Assembly: GCA_903813345.2 (NCBI GenBank)
Contig: CAIIXF020000004.1
Span: 7,087,525 to 7,151,524 of the forward strand
Origin: Owenia fusiformis
Lineage: Eukaryota; Annelida; Polychaeta; Sabellida; Oweniidae
DNA length: 64,000 nt
Direction: 5' to 3'
In this document: positions 46,801 to 57,700 of the stretch, one piece after another
Layout of the letters: each line of letters opens with the position of its first letter
How positions within the stretch are numbered: the stretch's first letter is position 1
Made by a program: the position numbers and the translations under genes
Notes under the pieces: generated by a model
What the model was told of the DNA's origin: nothing
Database searches by the model: none
Seen by the model: the letters and a program-made list of their open reading frames with translations, nothing else

Positions 46801-47651
46801 AGCATTTATTTTATAGATTGACCCCCTCATGATTTTACCCCCCACCCCCTCATGGTTTTACCCCCTTCCCTCATTTAACAAAATTAAAATGTTGATAATT
46901 GCCTTTAACTTGAATATTTAAACATATCAACACTATCCATTAAAACAAAACAATAATTTACCCCCTCCCTTAAACTTAGTTATTCAACAACTGTTGATAA
47001 ATGGACACCATCCCTTATCTATCTGACTATTGACTCTGCTTTTTTAGACCACCAGTAATTTCTCATTATTCAATAATTATTTTTTCAGATTTTACTACAG
47101 TGCCTAGCAGGTCTCATTCTTACCATATATGGAGTTGTAAATGTAGCGGGATCATTCCGAGACATAAGAGCTGCCGGGGATACAGAAAACAAGTAAGAGA
47201 CGCATTGCACTATAGTAGTTTTTTGGATCACCCTGTATAAAGTAATCAAACCAGTTTCTACATTGTTTACTCTTGCTGTGGCTCAATGCTTCTATTCAAG
47301 CAAGCTACCTGGCTGGATAAACCTCATACTGATTCTATTTTACATTTCTTTTTATCTGAGTAACATTTAAAAAAAAATTTGGTAGTAGTCTTTGTTGAAA
47401 TAAAGTATGCAACTTGTTTTATATTTACTTTTTATTTAATTTAAACAATATATCAACACAATATTCTACCACTGAACAAAACAATTCAGAATCATAAAAA
47501 ATATAAAAATCTGTGTTAAATTTCCAGAACTTGGGAGACGTCACAAAATAGGCCATCATTCTATATATTTAACCATAGAGGGCGACACCTGTTTGGTGGG
47601 GACTATGATGATAGTGAATGTGACACACAGGATTATATTGAGGATCAATGA
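43796..47651 (+). CDS. MMGT1: MMGT1/EMC5, ER membrane protein complex subunit 5, complete 4-exon gene
   Basis: MMGT1 (EMC5, TMEM32) is a small subunit of the ER membrane protein complex, which inserts transmembrane segments and tail-anchored proteins; it was also described as a membrane magnesium transporter. Joined exons: 43796-43874, 46346-46398, 47089-47192, 47528-47651. Total 360 nt = 119 aa plus stop, compared with 131 in human. Seen: TM1 about 8-25 (FFVISGLLALLHAAYSAAQ), the HRTYVRLTEQE loop (27-37), TM2 about 45-65 (ILLQCLAGLILTIYGVVNVA), then the cytosolic tail with RPSFYIFNHRGR (87-98), a family signature, and an acidic C-terminus. All introns are GT/AG and all junctions keep frame. 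The shorter C-terminal tail is the main difference from vertebrates. It is head to head with the NT5DC-like gene. Confidence 0.96.
44020..44655. mobile_element. Non-autonomous hAT-like element, 8-bp TSD, in MMGT1 intron 1
   Basis: Starts TAGTGCCTTACGGTAATG and ends CATTACCGTTGCAAGCACTA (imperfect inverted repeats), flanked on both sides by GGTCACAT (44012-44019 and 44656-44663), an exact 8-bp duplication as made by hAT transposases. 636 bp with repeated GGTAATG/CATTACCG words and no transposase frame. Confidence 0.92.
44865..45000 (+). mobile_element. tRNA-derived SINE copy 1
   Basis: GTTTGGCCAAAGTGGTCGAGC resembles a tRNA A-box, GGATTTGATTCCTGCATGG a B-box, followed by GAGCGTGCCCAGGGTAGTTA. 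The same tail motif follows the second copy. Confidence 0.65.
45030..45245 (+). mobile_element. tRNA-derived SINE copy 2
   Basis: GTAGTGGCTAACCCTGCACT, then GGTTCTGAGGTCGATTCCCG as B-box, then AAGCGTGTCCAGGGTCGTTA. Similar to copy 1 in layout and tail. In MMGT1 intron 1. Confidence 0.65.
46346..46398 (+). CDS. MMGT1: MMGT1 exon 2
   Basis: Encodes (H)RTYVRLTEQEFTVLPAD. Acceptor GCTGTTTCAG, donor GAT|GTAAGT. Confidence 0.95.
46478..46745. repeat. Tandem duplication of about 110 bp next to a palindrome-element relic
   Basis: GACTTCAAACAGGAGTGGAT then GGTACAAACT.ATGATATCTG occurs at 46537 and 46651, and both copies run to GTATTTTAAGGAACAGTTTAC. The segment 46478-46552 also resembles the arms of the 27025-27857 palindrome (CATTTT..AGTATG.TA..C.GGCGC and GACTTCAAACA). 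Confidence 0.8.
47089..47192 (+). CDS. MMGT1: MMGT1 exon 3
   Basis: Encodes TM2 and GSFRDIRAAGDTEN plus two bases of Lys. Acceptor TTTTTTCAG, donor AACAA|GTAAGA. Confidence 0.95.
47528..47651 (+). CDS. MMGT1: MMGT1 exon 4 (terminal)
   Basis: Encodes TWETSQNRPSFYIFNHRGRH and an acidic tail ending DYIEDQ, stop TGA 47649-47651. Acceptor AATTTCCAG. Confidence 0.95.
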
Positions 47652-48348
47652 TAGTACCTTGAAAGAACCACAAACGCTGCATAAGAAGTGAATGGATTTA
47701 GATATAAATTGAAAATAATATGGCAACAGAAGAATTAAATTGATGCCAATCTTGATGAAGTGATCCTCAAAATTCATTAGAAATCGACATAATTGTAATA
47801 AAACAAGAAACAATTTTAACAGATGTAAAATAATGGAATTACCAAGTGAAAGAAGGACAAATATAACCTCACTTCTAGTGCATGGAATAAGCATCAGTTC
47901 TATCCTGGATGAATCTACTGACTCCATATAAATTGCAAAGCTAAGTAACAATGCATGATTTTAGCAGCAGTCTTTTCCTGGATGAATTGGCTGATTGAAT
48001 ATAAGATTAAAAAGCTCAACATTCAGTAAGAAAATGTGGTATGGCCCATACCATATGGGTCTCTATAGTTGTACCATATCCTCGGATACTATTATCCTGA
48101 ACCAAAATCACGAAAGTTATGATGGTCGGAAAGAAAACAGTGTCTGAATACAAGTCTATGTATATCTTAGGCCAGGAAAAAATATAAACTTAAAAAGACA
48201 TTCTTTGTTAGCCTCCAGTCACTGCTACTAAACTGTATATATTGAACAAGATTCAGAAGAATGTGACGTGCAATTTTCACTTTTTTATTTGTCTGATAAT
48301 GTAAATGTACAGAAACCACATGCTACATATGCATGGTTTTTTGGTTAA

Positions 48349-48354
48349 AATAAA
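48349..48354 (+). promoter_or_regulatory. Candidate poly(A) signal of MMGT1
   Basis: AATAAA about 700 nt after the stop codon. No closer perfect AATAAA was noticed. Position is plausible but unproven. Confidence 0.35.
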
Positions 48355-48788
48355 TGTTTGTAAAATGAAAAGTTAAATGTTTTGTCAACTGTATCAAATG
48401 CTGTGTTCTTGGTTGGTCAGTTTTCACAGAATTGTGATTGAGAAAACTTTCTTGACATTTTGTAAAATTGTCATTAAGACTGACACTCTAAGCTTTTAGG
48501 TATTGCCACAGTCATTCAAGTATAGCCACAATGCAAACTGCATTAACTCTTAAACTATGATTTTGAGGAGGATAGGGTATAGCACAAGAATAGGGTGTTG
48601 AGCAAGAATAGAGTGTGGCTTGGGGATAGGTTGTGGCTCAAGGAAAGGGTGTAGCGCAATATACTAACCCCTTTTTGATGACTCAAAAATTTAATGAAAT
48701 CCCAACTGATAACTTCAGCATATATTTAGAATAAGTGAGTAGCTCCCATAATTTGGTATTACTTAGTATCAGGGGATTGCCCTACATA
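48355..48788. other. No gene recognised
   Basis: Between MMGT1 and the 73-bp array. Contains a GAATAGGGTGT/GGATAGGTTGTGG short repeat at 48570-48650. The segment GAGTAGCTCCCATAATT (48739) recurs at about 62448. Confidence 0.4.
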
Positions 48789-49255
48789 CCTTATATGGAT
48801 CTATCACATGATATTCAAAATGGGGGACAACATTAAGTTGCATTCCTATATGGTCCTATAAGCCTTATATGGATCTATCACATGACATTCAAAATGGCGG
48901 ACAACAGTAGTTGGATTCCTATTTGGTCCTATAAGCCTTATATGGATCTATCACATGACATTCAAAATGGGGGACAACAGTAAGTTGGATTCCTATTTGG
49001 TCATATAAGCCTTATATGGATCTATCACATGACATTCAAAATGGCGGACAACAGTAGTTGGATTCCTATTTGGTCCTATAAGCCTTATATGGATCTATCA
49101 CATGACATTCAAAATGGGGGACAACAGTAAGTTGGATTCCTATTTGGTCATATAAGCCTTATATGGATCTATCACATGACATTCAAAATGGGGGACAACA
49201 GTAAGTTGGATTCCTATTTGGTCTTTTTAAAAGCCTTATATGGATCTATCACAAG
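48789..49255. repeat. 73/74-bp tandem array, 7 copies, alternating types
   Basis: CCTTATATGGATCTATCACA occurs at 48789, 48863, 48936, 49010, 49083, 49157 and 49233. Units alternate between a form with GGGGGACAACAGTAAGTTGG and a form with GGCGGACAACAGTAGTTGG in copies 1-5, showing that a dimer was the unit of amplification. Confidence 0.95.
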
Positions 49256-49919
49256 GATTCTGCTGGACACAATACCAACACTGAACTTTGGGAGATCCCC
49301 CCCCCCCCGACATACATTGGCAAACTGATCTGAAATCCTTATGTCAGACTAACATGTCACAATCTTGTCGGCAACTTGCCACAATCAAATTGGGCAACAG
49401 AGTATCGAATTCGAATAACGGCTTCTAATCCTCCTTGGTTCTTTATGGAACAGTATTACATACCTAGCGAAGCATTTGTATGGAAGTCAATGGGAAAGTT
49501 AGCAAGCTATATCCACCAATATTGCCCGATTACCCCGATATAGCCCGCTTACCTCGTTTTGATATTAGATTTCTTTAATAACCATGATAATATCATGACG
49601 TCACGTCATTGATACAAAGTAACCATGGGAACAAAGGCATGTAATACATCAGTTATGTCACTATGACGTGAAATATGCCTTCGTTCTTGCCCAAATATAG
49701 AGCCTCCCAAGGTCGGCCTATATTGGGAGAACTCAGGCATATTTCACGTCATAGTGACATAACCTCTAAAAGTTGTTCAAAATTTTCAAAGTAAGGTTGT
49801 TTTTGGCGTCAATATTTCAACTGACATCCATATGTGACATCATGCTGACATCCGAATCAACAATATTACAAAACAGTAGTACAGAATACAGATCACAGAA
49901 TATAAAATATATTATTAAG

Positions 49920-50083
49920 TACAGTAATACCTGTATAAGTGGAACACTTTTGGTACTTCTAAACTATTCCATTCATATAGTTTCATCTAACATGAATTCA
50001 GTTGGTCTTGGTTCTCTGGAAAGTGTTTGACTAACATAGGTGTTCCACTTCTAGAGGTGTTCCACTTTACAGGTTCCACTGTA
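49920..50083. mobile_element. Small TIR repeat (TACAGTAATACCTGTATAAG)
   Basis: TACAGTAATACCTGTATAAG followed by TGGAACAC is inverted at the right as GTTCCACTTTACAGGTTCCACTGTA. A related fragment is near 57260-57330 (GTAAGTGGAACACTTTTCAA), and looser relatives at 10020 and 15580. Confidence 0.6.
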
Positions 50084-50454
50084 GTGTAGTGGCTTCTGTA
50101 TTTTGTGTATTTGCAGAAATGATACTCATCTCTGAATAATGCATTTAAAAACTAAAATAAAACAAAAACAAAACATACATGTATTATTTATCATTGGTTA
50201 TTTTATTATATTCAATGTTGAAAACTCGTTGAAAATGAAAACTAAAACATAAAATACAAATTTTACTAAAATTACATTTTGATGAAAAGTACACAAAATC
50301 AACATACAATAATGGTCTATAGTTCAGGGTTCATGACTCAGGTTGAAAACATGATTTCTTCAATTAAACATTCAGTGAATTGTCCAATACTTGAGAAAAT
50401 ATGAGCTTGAGATATGCCTTACCTTTAAGGTGGAAGAAAAGCTATTGATATACA

Positions 50455-51085
50455 TGTACCATTTGAAAGATGAGATGGTCAGCTTTATGCACCATTTGAA
50501 AGGTGAGATGGTCAGCTTTAAAAACCATTTGAAAGGAGAGATGGCCAGCTGTATACACCATTTGAATGGTGAGATGCTCAGCTTTATATACCATTTGAAA
50601 GGTGAGATGGTCAGCTTTATACACCATTTGAAAGGTGAGATGGTCAGCTGTATACACCATTTGAAAGGTGAGATAGTCAGTATTAAACACCATTTGAAAG
50701 GTGAGATGGTCAGCTGTATACACCATTTGAAAGGTGAGATAGTCAGCTTTATACACCATTTGAAAGGTGAGATAGTCAGCTTTATCAATTTGAAAGGTGA
50801 GATGGTCAGCTTTATACACCATTTGAAAGGTGAGATGGTCAGCTTTATACACCATTTGAAAGGTGAGATGGTCAGCTGTATACACCATTTGAAAGGTGAG
50901 ATAGTCAGCTTTATACACCATTTGAAAGGTGAGATAGTCAGCTTTATCAATTTGAAAGGTGAGATGGTCAGCTTTATACACCATTTGAAAGGTGAGATGG
51001 TCAGCTTTATACACCATTTGAAAGGTGAGAATGTCAGCTGTATACACCATTTGAAAGGTGAGATAGTCAGCTTTATCAATTTGAC
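50455..51085. repeat. 33-bp tandem array, about 19 copies
   Basis: The unit CACCATTTGAAAGGTGAGAT plus (G/A)GTCAGCTTTATA repeats from 50455 to 51085. Some units are 30 bp (TTTATCAATTTGAAAGG). Because all unit lengths are multiples of three, frames stay open for 228-246 codons on both strands. The predicted 11-residue repeats (HHLKGEMVSFI on plus, WCIKLTISPFK on minus) are most simply a by-product. Confidence 0.97.
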
Positions 51086-51089
51086 CACA

Positions 51090-52020
51090 ACATACAATAC
51101 AGCATTCTTCATTTAACCATTTCATCATCAGGGAGTAAATTAGTAAATGACAGCAACTGGAATCTATTTTTATTGAAGGACATGACCCAACAAAGAGTCA
51201 AAAATAATCAATTTTACAGGGTGACCAAAAATGCAACCCTTAATCCCTAAGTCGTAGATGCAATATAAGCATACCTCCCTTTGCTTCAATAAACCCAGGG
51301 AAAACCAAAAGGGTTACACCCAAATTGAGAGTAATTCCAAAATTGATTAGTAAGGGAGCATTTCAAAAGATCGATATCGGAAGATTAACTGTACATGTAT
51401 TTGCACAGTTAGTGAGGGAATGGGGTCATTGGTCTTAAAAGTTAATGTTCCGACCATTCCCGGGAATTTTCTTAGTGCATGCTCTTTTTGTCCAGTGCAC
51501 TTTTGGTATAAAAAAAAATGTACACAACAAAAGTAAAATTATTCAAAACATGAGCGGCTATTCAATTGTTTTCATTTTCAATAGTGAGACTGATTTCAAA
51601 ATTGACGATAAACTTGTCCAGTATTAAATCTACTGCTGATACAGAAATACAGATTTGAGTTGTAATAGAAATGACTACATTACATGTTATGTTAGATATA
51701 CTAGTAATGTGACTTCCGAAACAACACATATCAACATTTCTCAAACACAATATGAAGGAGAGGGAGGGGGTCACAGATTAACAGTGCAAATACAGTTAAT
51801 AATCCTACATTGAACTTTTGAGATGCTCCCTAATTCACCCTTACTGGCAAGTTGTCAAACACCTTATTAATTGCAAACTAATACTACAAAGTTACTTTAG
51901 AACTTTTCATGCTTTTCTCATGATTTTTATGTGACGATTGTGTACTTAAATGAATCTCATGATACAACATCCAAATATAAACATACAAAAATTTAATATT
52001 CTACTTATAACCGGATAATT
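51090..52020. other. No gene recognised
   Basis: AT-rich. One isolated TTTACAGGGTGACCAAAAAT (51213) resembles a mariner-like MITE end. Confidence 0.4.
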
Positions 52021-52029
52021 GTGGTGCAA

Positions 52030-53670
52030 CCATTGTACAATTCTAGTACATGTACAGAGATTGTACCATTCTAGGTATTGTACATTTTAGAATACTAGTA
52101 CAGTTGATGTTTCATTTTAATCAACCAATGTACAATTCTTTGCAACCATTTAACCATTCTAGTGCAATCTCTGTACTAATCTAGTACAACTACTAGTATT
52201 GAGCCATTTCTAGTTCAGCCATCCTCCTAGTAAGCAGGTATCAAGAATCCGTACCTCCTTCTTCCCCCTGCTTTAACCAATTTAGAAGCGCCCGATTATA
52301 CTGAATCAGGTGATCTGATTATGCGCAATTACGTATACATGATTTCTGTCGCAGTGTTGCGACAGCCAATCAGATTGCGAGTTCTTAATCGGGGAAATGC
52401 TAACAGTTTATTGCAGGGGGTAAAAAGAAAGAAAATTTTCTGGATTTTGAAGCCCTGTGATCAGAGGATGAGTTCAGCCTCCTTTCTATTCTTGTACAGT
52501 CATTTTACCATTTGTAGCTCACATACAGCCCCAGAACCATTCTAGTGCTGTCGATGTACCATTTTAATACAGCTTATGCACCAATCCAGTACAAACAGTG
52601 TGCCATACTAGAGCAGTTGAAGTACCATTTCAATACAGAGAATGTACCATTTTAGTACAACCATTGACCATTCTAGTACCATATTAGTACATTCAATATA
52701 CTATTTTAATACTGAATACAACCAACATGACCAATGTGCCATTCTAGTACAGCCATTGTACCAACGATTTTAGTACAGATGTCGTACCATTTTAATAAAG
52801 CCAATGTACCATTCTAGTGCAATCATTATACCATATTAGTACAGATGATGTACCATTTTAATACAGCCAATGTACCATTCTAGTGCAATCATTATACCAT
52901 ATTAGTACAGATGATGTACCATTTTAATACAGCCAATGTACCATTCTAGTGCAATCATTATACCATATTAGTACAGATGATGTACCATTTTAATACAGCC
53001 AATGTACCATTCTAGTGCAATCATTATACCATATTAGTACAGATGATGTACCATTTTAATACAGCCAATGTACCATTCTAGTGCAATCATTATACCATAT
53101 TAGTACAGATGATGTACCATTTTAATACAGCCAATGTACCATTCTAGTGCAATCATTATACCATATTAGTACAGATGATGTACCATTTTAATACAGCCAA
53201 TGTACCATTCTAGTGCAATCATTATACCATATTAGTACAGATGATGTACCATTTTAATACAGCCAATGTACCATTCTAGTGCAATCATTATACCATATTA
53301 GTACAGATGATGTACCATTTTAATACAGCCAATGTACCATTCTAGTGCAATCATTATACCATATTAGTACAGATGATGTACCATTTTAATACAGCCAATG
53401 TACCATTCTAGTGCAATCATTATACCATATTAGTACAGATGATGTACCATTTTAAAACAGCCAATGTACCATTCTAGTATAGGCACTATTATTTATACCA
53501 TTCTAGTACACTGTATCATTCTAGTTCAAACATTGTACCATTCTAGTATAAACATTGTACCATGCAGTCAATTAACCATTTTATTCAACCAATGTACCAT
53601 TCCAGTACATTCATTTTCTAGTAAAGCAGATGTACCATTTTAATGCAGCTAATGTACCATTCCAGTATAT
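52030..53670. repeat. 22-bp satellite with a 66-bp higher-order core
   Basis: Words like GTACCATTCTAGTACAACCA recur about every 22 bp across the region, in diverged form at the edges. In the core, GTGCAATCATTATACC occurs 10 times at exactly 66-bp spacing (first 52817, last 53411). Each 66-bp unit is three 22-bp variants in fixed order. The array is interrupted by a dispersed repeat at 52216-52465. Confidence 0.95.
52216..52465. repeat. Dispersed repeat, copy 1 of an inverted pair
   Basis: GCCATCCTCCTAGTAAGCAG ... CCTTCTTCCCCCTGCTTTAA ... GATTTTGAAGCCCTGTGATC. The same text in reverse complement is at 57372-57608, inside the SLC25 gene. No TIR is evident. Confidence 0.85.
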
Positions 53671-53939
53671 AATTGTTAAGTCACTTAATACTTATTCCAT
53701 CCAATTTAAAAGTTTGGACGAACAATCCAATTTTCAGGAATTTCGAGTGTCAAGTTCTTTGTTTAAACTTTTCATCCAATTCTCTGTGTATATCAACTCT
53801 CTACTTTCTACCAGGAACAAGCCTAATACATGTATGTCCAGCCTGCTGACACACTGCTATCAGAGCTGGGACACTCTGCACTGACACACTGCAGCTAAGA
53901 CACACTGTATTTTCATTGCAGCCACGGCACTGATTTCTG

Positions 53940-54030
53940 CCGAAATTATCAAAAGGGTGCAAATAGATTTTCAAGGGGTGCAAATAGATTTTCAATAGGG
54001 TGCATTTCATTGCTCCAATGCTGGGAAGAT
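53940..54030. repeat. AGTGGGTGC-family fragment
   Basis: AGGGGTGCAAATAGATTTTCA occurs twice, followed by CCAATGCTGGGAAGAT as at the end of the copy at 1906-2120. Confidence 0.55.
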
Positions 54031-54629
54031 TATGCATTGATATTGAATTCAGTTGCAATAAGGTTGAGTTGTCTTGTCTCATTATTGCATACTGCAGTTA
54101 TTTGTCTGTCTGTGTGTCTCTCCACCATCTGGTTCCCATAGCAATTTTATGTTGTTACTCGTAGAGACTTCAGTTGAAATGCACTTCACTTGCTTCCTCA
54201 AGATTTGTGTGTCTGTATGATGTCTCCTGGTTGCTATAGTGACTGTGACTTCTGACTATGAAGAAATGCATTATGGGAAGCCACTGCTACAAATTCAGCC
54301 TTTTCATTTGTTCATAGGTTATAAAAAACTGGAAACTGTTAAGGATTATTTTGCATAATTTAAGTATTTCTTTTTAACATAACAAAATCTTACAAACTCC
54401 TCCCAGCTTTTGCTCCACCAAAAAATATGGGATATACTGGCCAGATCGATACATACATTGATACATACGTACATCTGGCAAATATATCCTGGTGTCTTGC
54501 GAATACCAAGGGGTGGCAGTTTTTTTCTTTTGAAAAGGTATATCATGCTAATTTTTAAGAAAGCCCATGGAAAACTTTTAAGTATGTTTTGAACCTTAAA
54601 ATCCCATTGGGGGAAGTTCATAAACAACT

Positions 54630-54797
54630 TTATACACATAAAATGATAAAATTGACTCTATGATAAAAATACTTTGAAAATGTATCAAATAATTGTTTTG
54701 TGTAACGAAAGGATACTATAATATTCCAAGGTCCTAGTCTAACCCAGTTTGGTATAAAACCTTTATATAACGCTGCAACACCTTCTGTCCGCACAGT
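54630..54797 (-). CDS. SLC25A30-like exon 8 (terminal)
   Basis: Encodes [18 protein letters not shown] and VRLGPWNII to the C-terminus; stop TAA 54632-54630. Acceptor TTTTTGCAG. The last 20 or so residues ([13 protein letters not shown]) are unlike vertebrate ends. Confidence 0.92.
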   Translation of the reverse strand, partial: TVRTEGVAALYKGFIPNWVRLGPWNIIVSFRYTKQLFDTFSKYFYHRVNFIILCV

Positions 54798-57700
54798 CTG
54801 CAAAAATAATACCATATATGGTAATCACAATGCTATAAATCACCCAGACAACAGTGATTTCAAGCGTCATTCAACACTATTAGTGTGTCAAACAATATCT
54901 TAATATGTCATACAATACATACACACTTCAATTTGACATGCATTTGTTGTAGGTATAAGTGTATTTGTTCAAGTGTCATACAATATTTTCATGTGTAAAA
55001 CAATATTTCCATGTATAATACAATATATGCATATTTTCATGTGTCATACAATAATGCTTCCATGTGATTTACAATATATGCATTCATACAATAATTAGAT
55101 GGGTCAATTAACGTATTGAGCAAGTATGTATTGCAGGAGAGGCACCCTGAGGTAATGTGTCACAGAATACTTCCCTGTGTTGTACAATATATATTAATAA
55201 TAAATTATGGACGCTGGTTGACAGACATTATAATAAATATGAACTTATGATATACCAAATTAAAGATAAGTAAATTCCCTATCCACTGGTATATAATATG
55301 ACATGTTTTCATAAAAAAGATCAATACATGTATTTGTTTTTGAAATACGAGTGTCCCATTTTTTGGACCACCCTGTATATTATACAATACTTAATGCGTC
55401 AAACAATATCCATGTATTATACAATATTTGCATGTCATACAATACTTACATGTGTCAAACAATATCCATGTATTATACAATATTTGCATGTCATACAATA
55501 CTTACATGTGTCATACAATGTAATGAGCTAGTATATATTGCTGGTGAAGCACCCTGAGATGTTGTCTTCATCAAGTTTTGTTGATTCATGAGCCTTGTTT
55601 TGACGACGTCTACTGGATTGGAACATATTGCACCTAGTAGACCTGCTATAAAACTGGATCTGGAAGTTGAACGAAAGGAATAATGTAACAAAGCTCCCTA
55701 TTAAAGCAAGTGGGTGCTGCACCCATTTGAGATTTTAATGCTTGCACCCAACTGAAAATCCATTTGCACCCGCTTGAAATGAGAAAAAAATCATGAAAAA
55801 TCAGTCTATTTTAACTTTTGGTCTAAATTATGAAAATAAGAGTTATGCCCATCTTGAGGAAAAATCTTGGGGAGTTTTAGTTCTTGCAAATGATTCAAAT
55901 ACTAACAATATGGTACAGGCACTGTTGGTAACACAGAAAAGGTTGCTATAACAATAGTATTTCATTCTTATGTCCCAAGTAAAACAAAAATATATAATCA
56001 CACGGTACTAACTTCGACCGTTAATTTGAATTTTTGACCTACCGGATGTTTGAAAATCAAGGATTACGAGTCTCGTACTGCACCGTTTTTCTTCAAACTT
56101 GTTCCATTCAAAGCATAACAAAAATCCCTTTCTGTTGGTGCATTATTCTCTTAAACAGAGTCCCTACTTCCAGCGGCATTTTGGTCCCCAGCTGTAAGAA
56201 GGCCTTCTAACAGCTGGGGACCAAAACGGCGCTAGAACAAGGGACTCTTTACAATAAAGTAATGCACCGACAGAAAGACAATTTTGTTTTGCTTTTAATG
56301 GTAACGTTTGAAGAAAAACGGTGCAGTATGAGACTCGCATTCCTTGATTTTCAAGCATCTGGTAGGTCAAAAATTCAAATTAACGGTCGAAGTTAGGACC
56401 GCGTGATAATATGTCTTCTATAAAATTATATAAATTAATAAGTGGTAATTTCGCCCAATCGTTTGATTTATGCCTATTGATTAATTTTGCCAGGTTTGAA
56501 AATTAAATGTCGGAAATAATATCTTTATAATGCTATCCCATGGGAAGTTTCTTGTCATAAGGAAAATCAAAATTAGGAAAATGATAAAATTTGGCCATTC
56601 GGCAAATTAACCACTCTGATTAAATGCCACTTATACAGCAATATATAGGGAAATAATTTATAGTATAATAAATAGTTATTATTTGAAAAACTGACTTACA
56701 TAAAATGAGTGTACATATTGTCTCCTAGTAAGCCATGGTTTATGATGTGTTTTTTCGTAATATCATAAGCAGGTAACTCAACACCGACAACAATGGCTGC
56801 CCTATTTGCTGTGGGTCCCACACCCTAAAATATATCAAACGTTAATTGATTTAGGAAATATATCAAACGTTAATTGATTTAGGAAATATATCAAATGTTA
56901 ATTGATTTAGGAAATATATCAAATGTTAATTGATTTAGGAAATATATCAAATGTTAATTGATTTAGAAAATATATCAAATGTTAATTGATTTAGGAAATA
57001 TATCAAATGTTAATTGATTTAGGAAATATATCAAATGTTAATTGATTTAGGAAACATATTAAAAGCTAATTGATTTCTGAAATAGATATGTATTGTGTAA
57101 GTATAATAAAACAGATATGGAAATAGAATAATTAATATATTCACTTTTGTTTTACTTGTTAGTTCTTTGTATGTTTATGCAAATAAAATAATGCTAACGA
57201 AACAAACAAACAAACAAACAACATTTACAGCACTTTTACGATTCCCAATTGACTTAATGTTAAGTGAACTTCTGTAAGTGGAACACTTTTCAATTGGAAA
57301 ACTTCACTTTTTAGAGTTACCAAATGTATACGATTTTCTATGTTGTTTTTGTTAAGTTAGTACAAAGTCATCCTCCTATCACAGGGCTTCAAAATCCAGA
57401 ATATCTTCTTTCTTTTTACCTCCTGCGATAAGCTTTTAGCATTTCCCCGATTTGATTCGCTGTCGTAACATTGCAACAGCAATCATGTATACCTCATTGG
57501 CGCACAATTAGATCATATGATTCAGTTTTATCGGGCGCTTCCAAATTGGTTATAGCAGGGGGAAAGAAGGAGGTATGGATTCTGGACACCTGCCTAGGAG
57601 GATGGTGCAAAGTGTTTCAAGCAAATGTTAACCACTTACCCTCCATAGGCCTCTTACTCCTTCATTCCTATATATATGTCCAAAGGCTTGGATGAGCCCC

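Noticed and set aside
48789-49255. CRISPR-like regular array
   Set aside because: Units are contiguous, have no unique spacers, and the window is clearly eukaryotic.
50372-51128. Long open frames of 228-246 codons on both strands
   Set aside because: They lie wholly in a 33-bp tandem array; openness in several frames at once is explained by the triplet unit length, and no start context, splice sites or family similarity support a protein.
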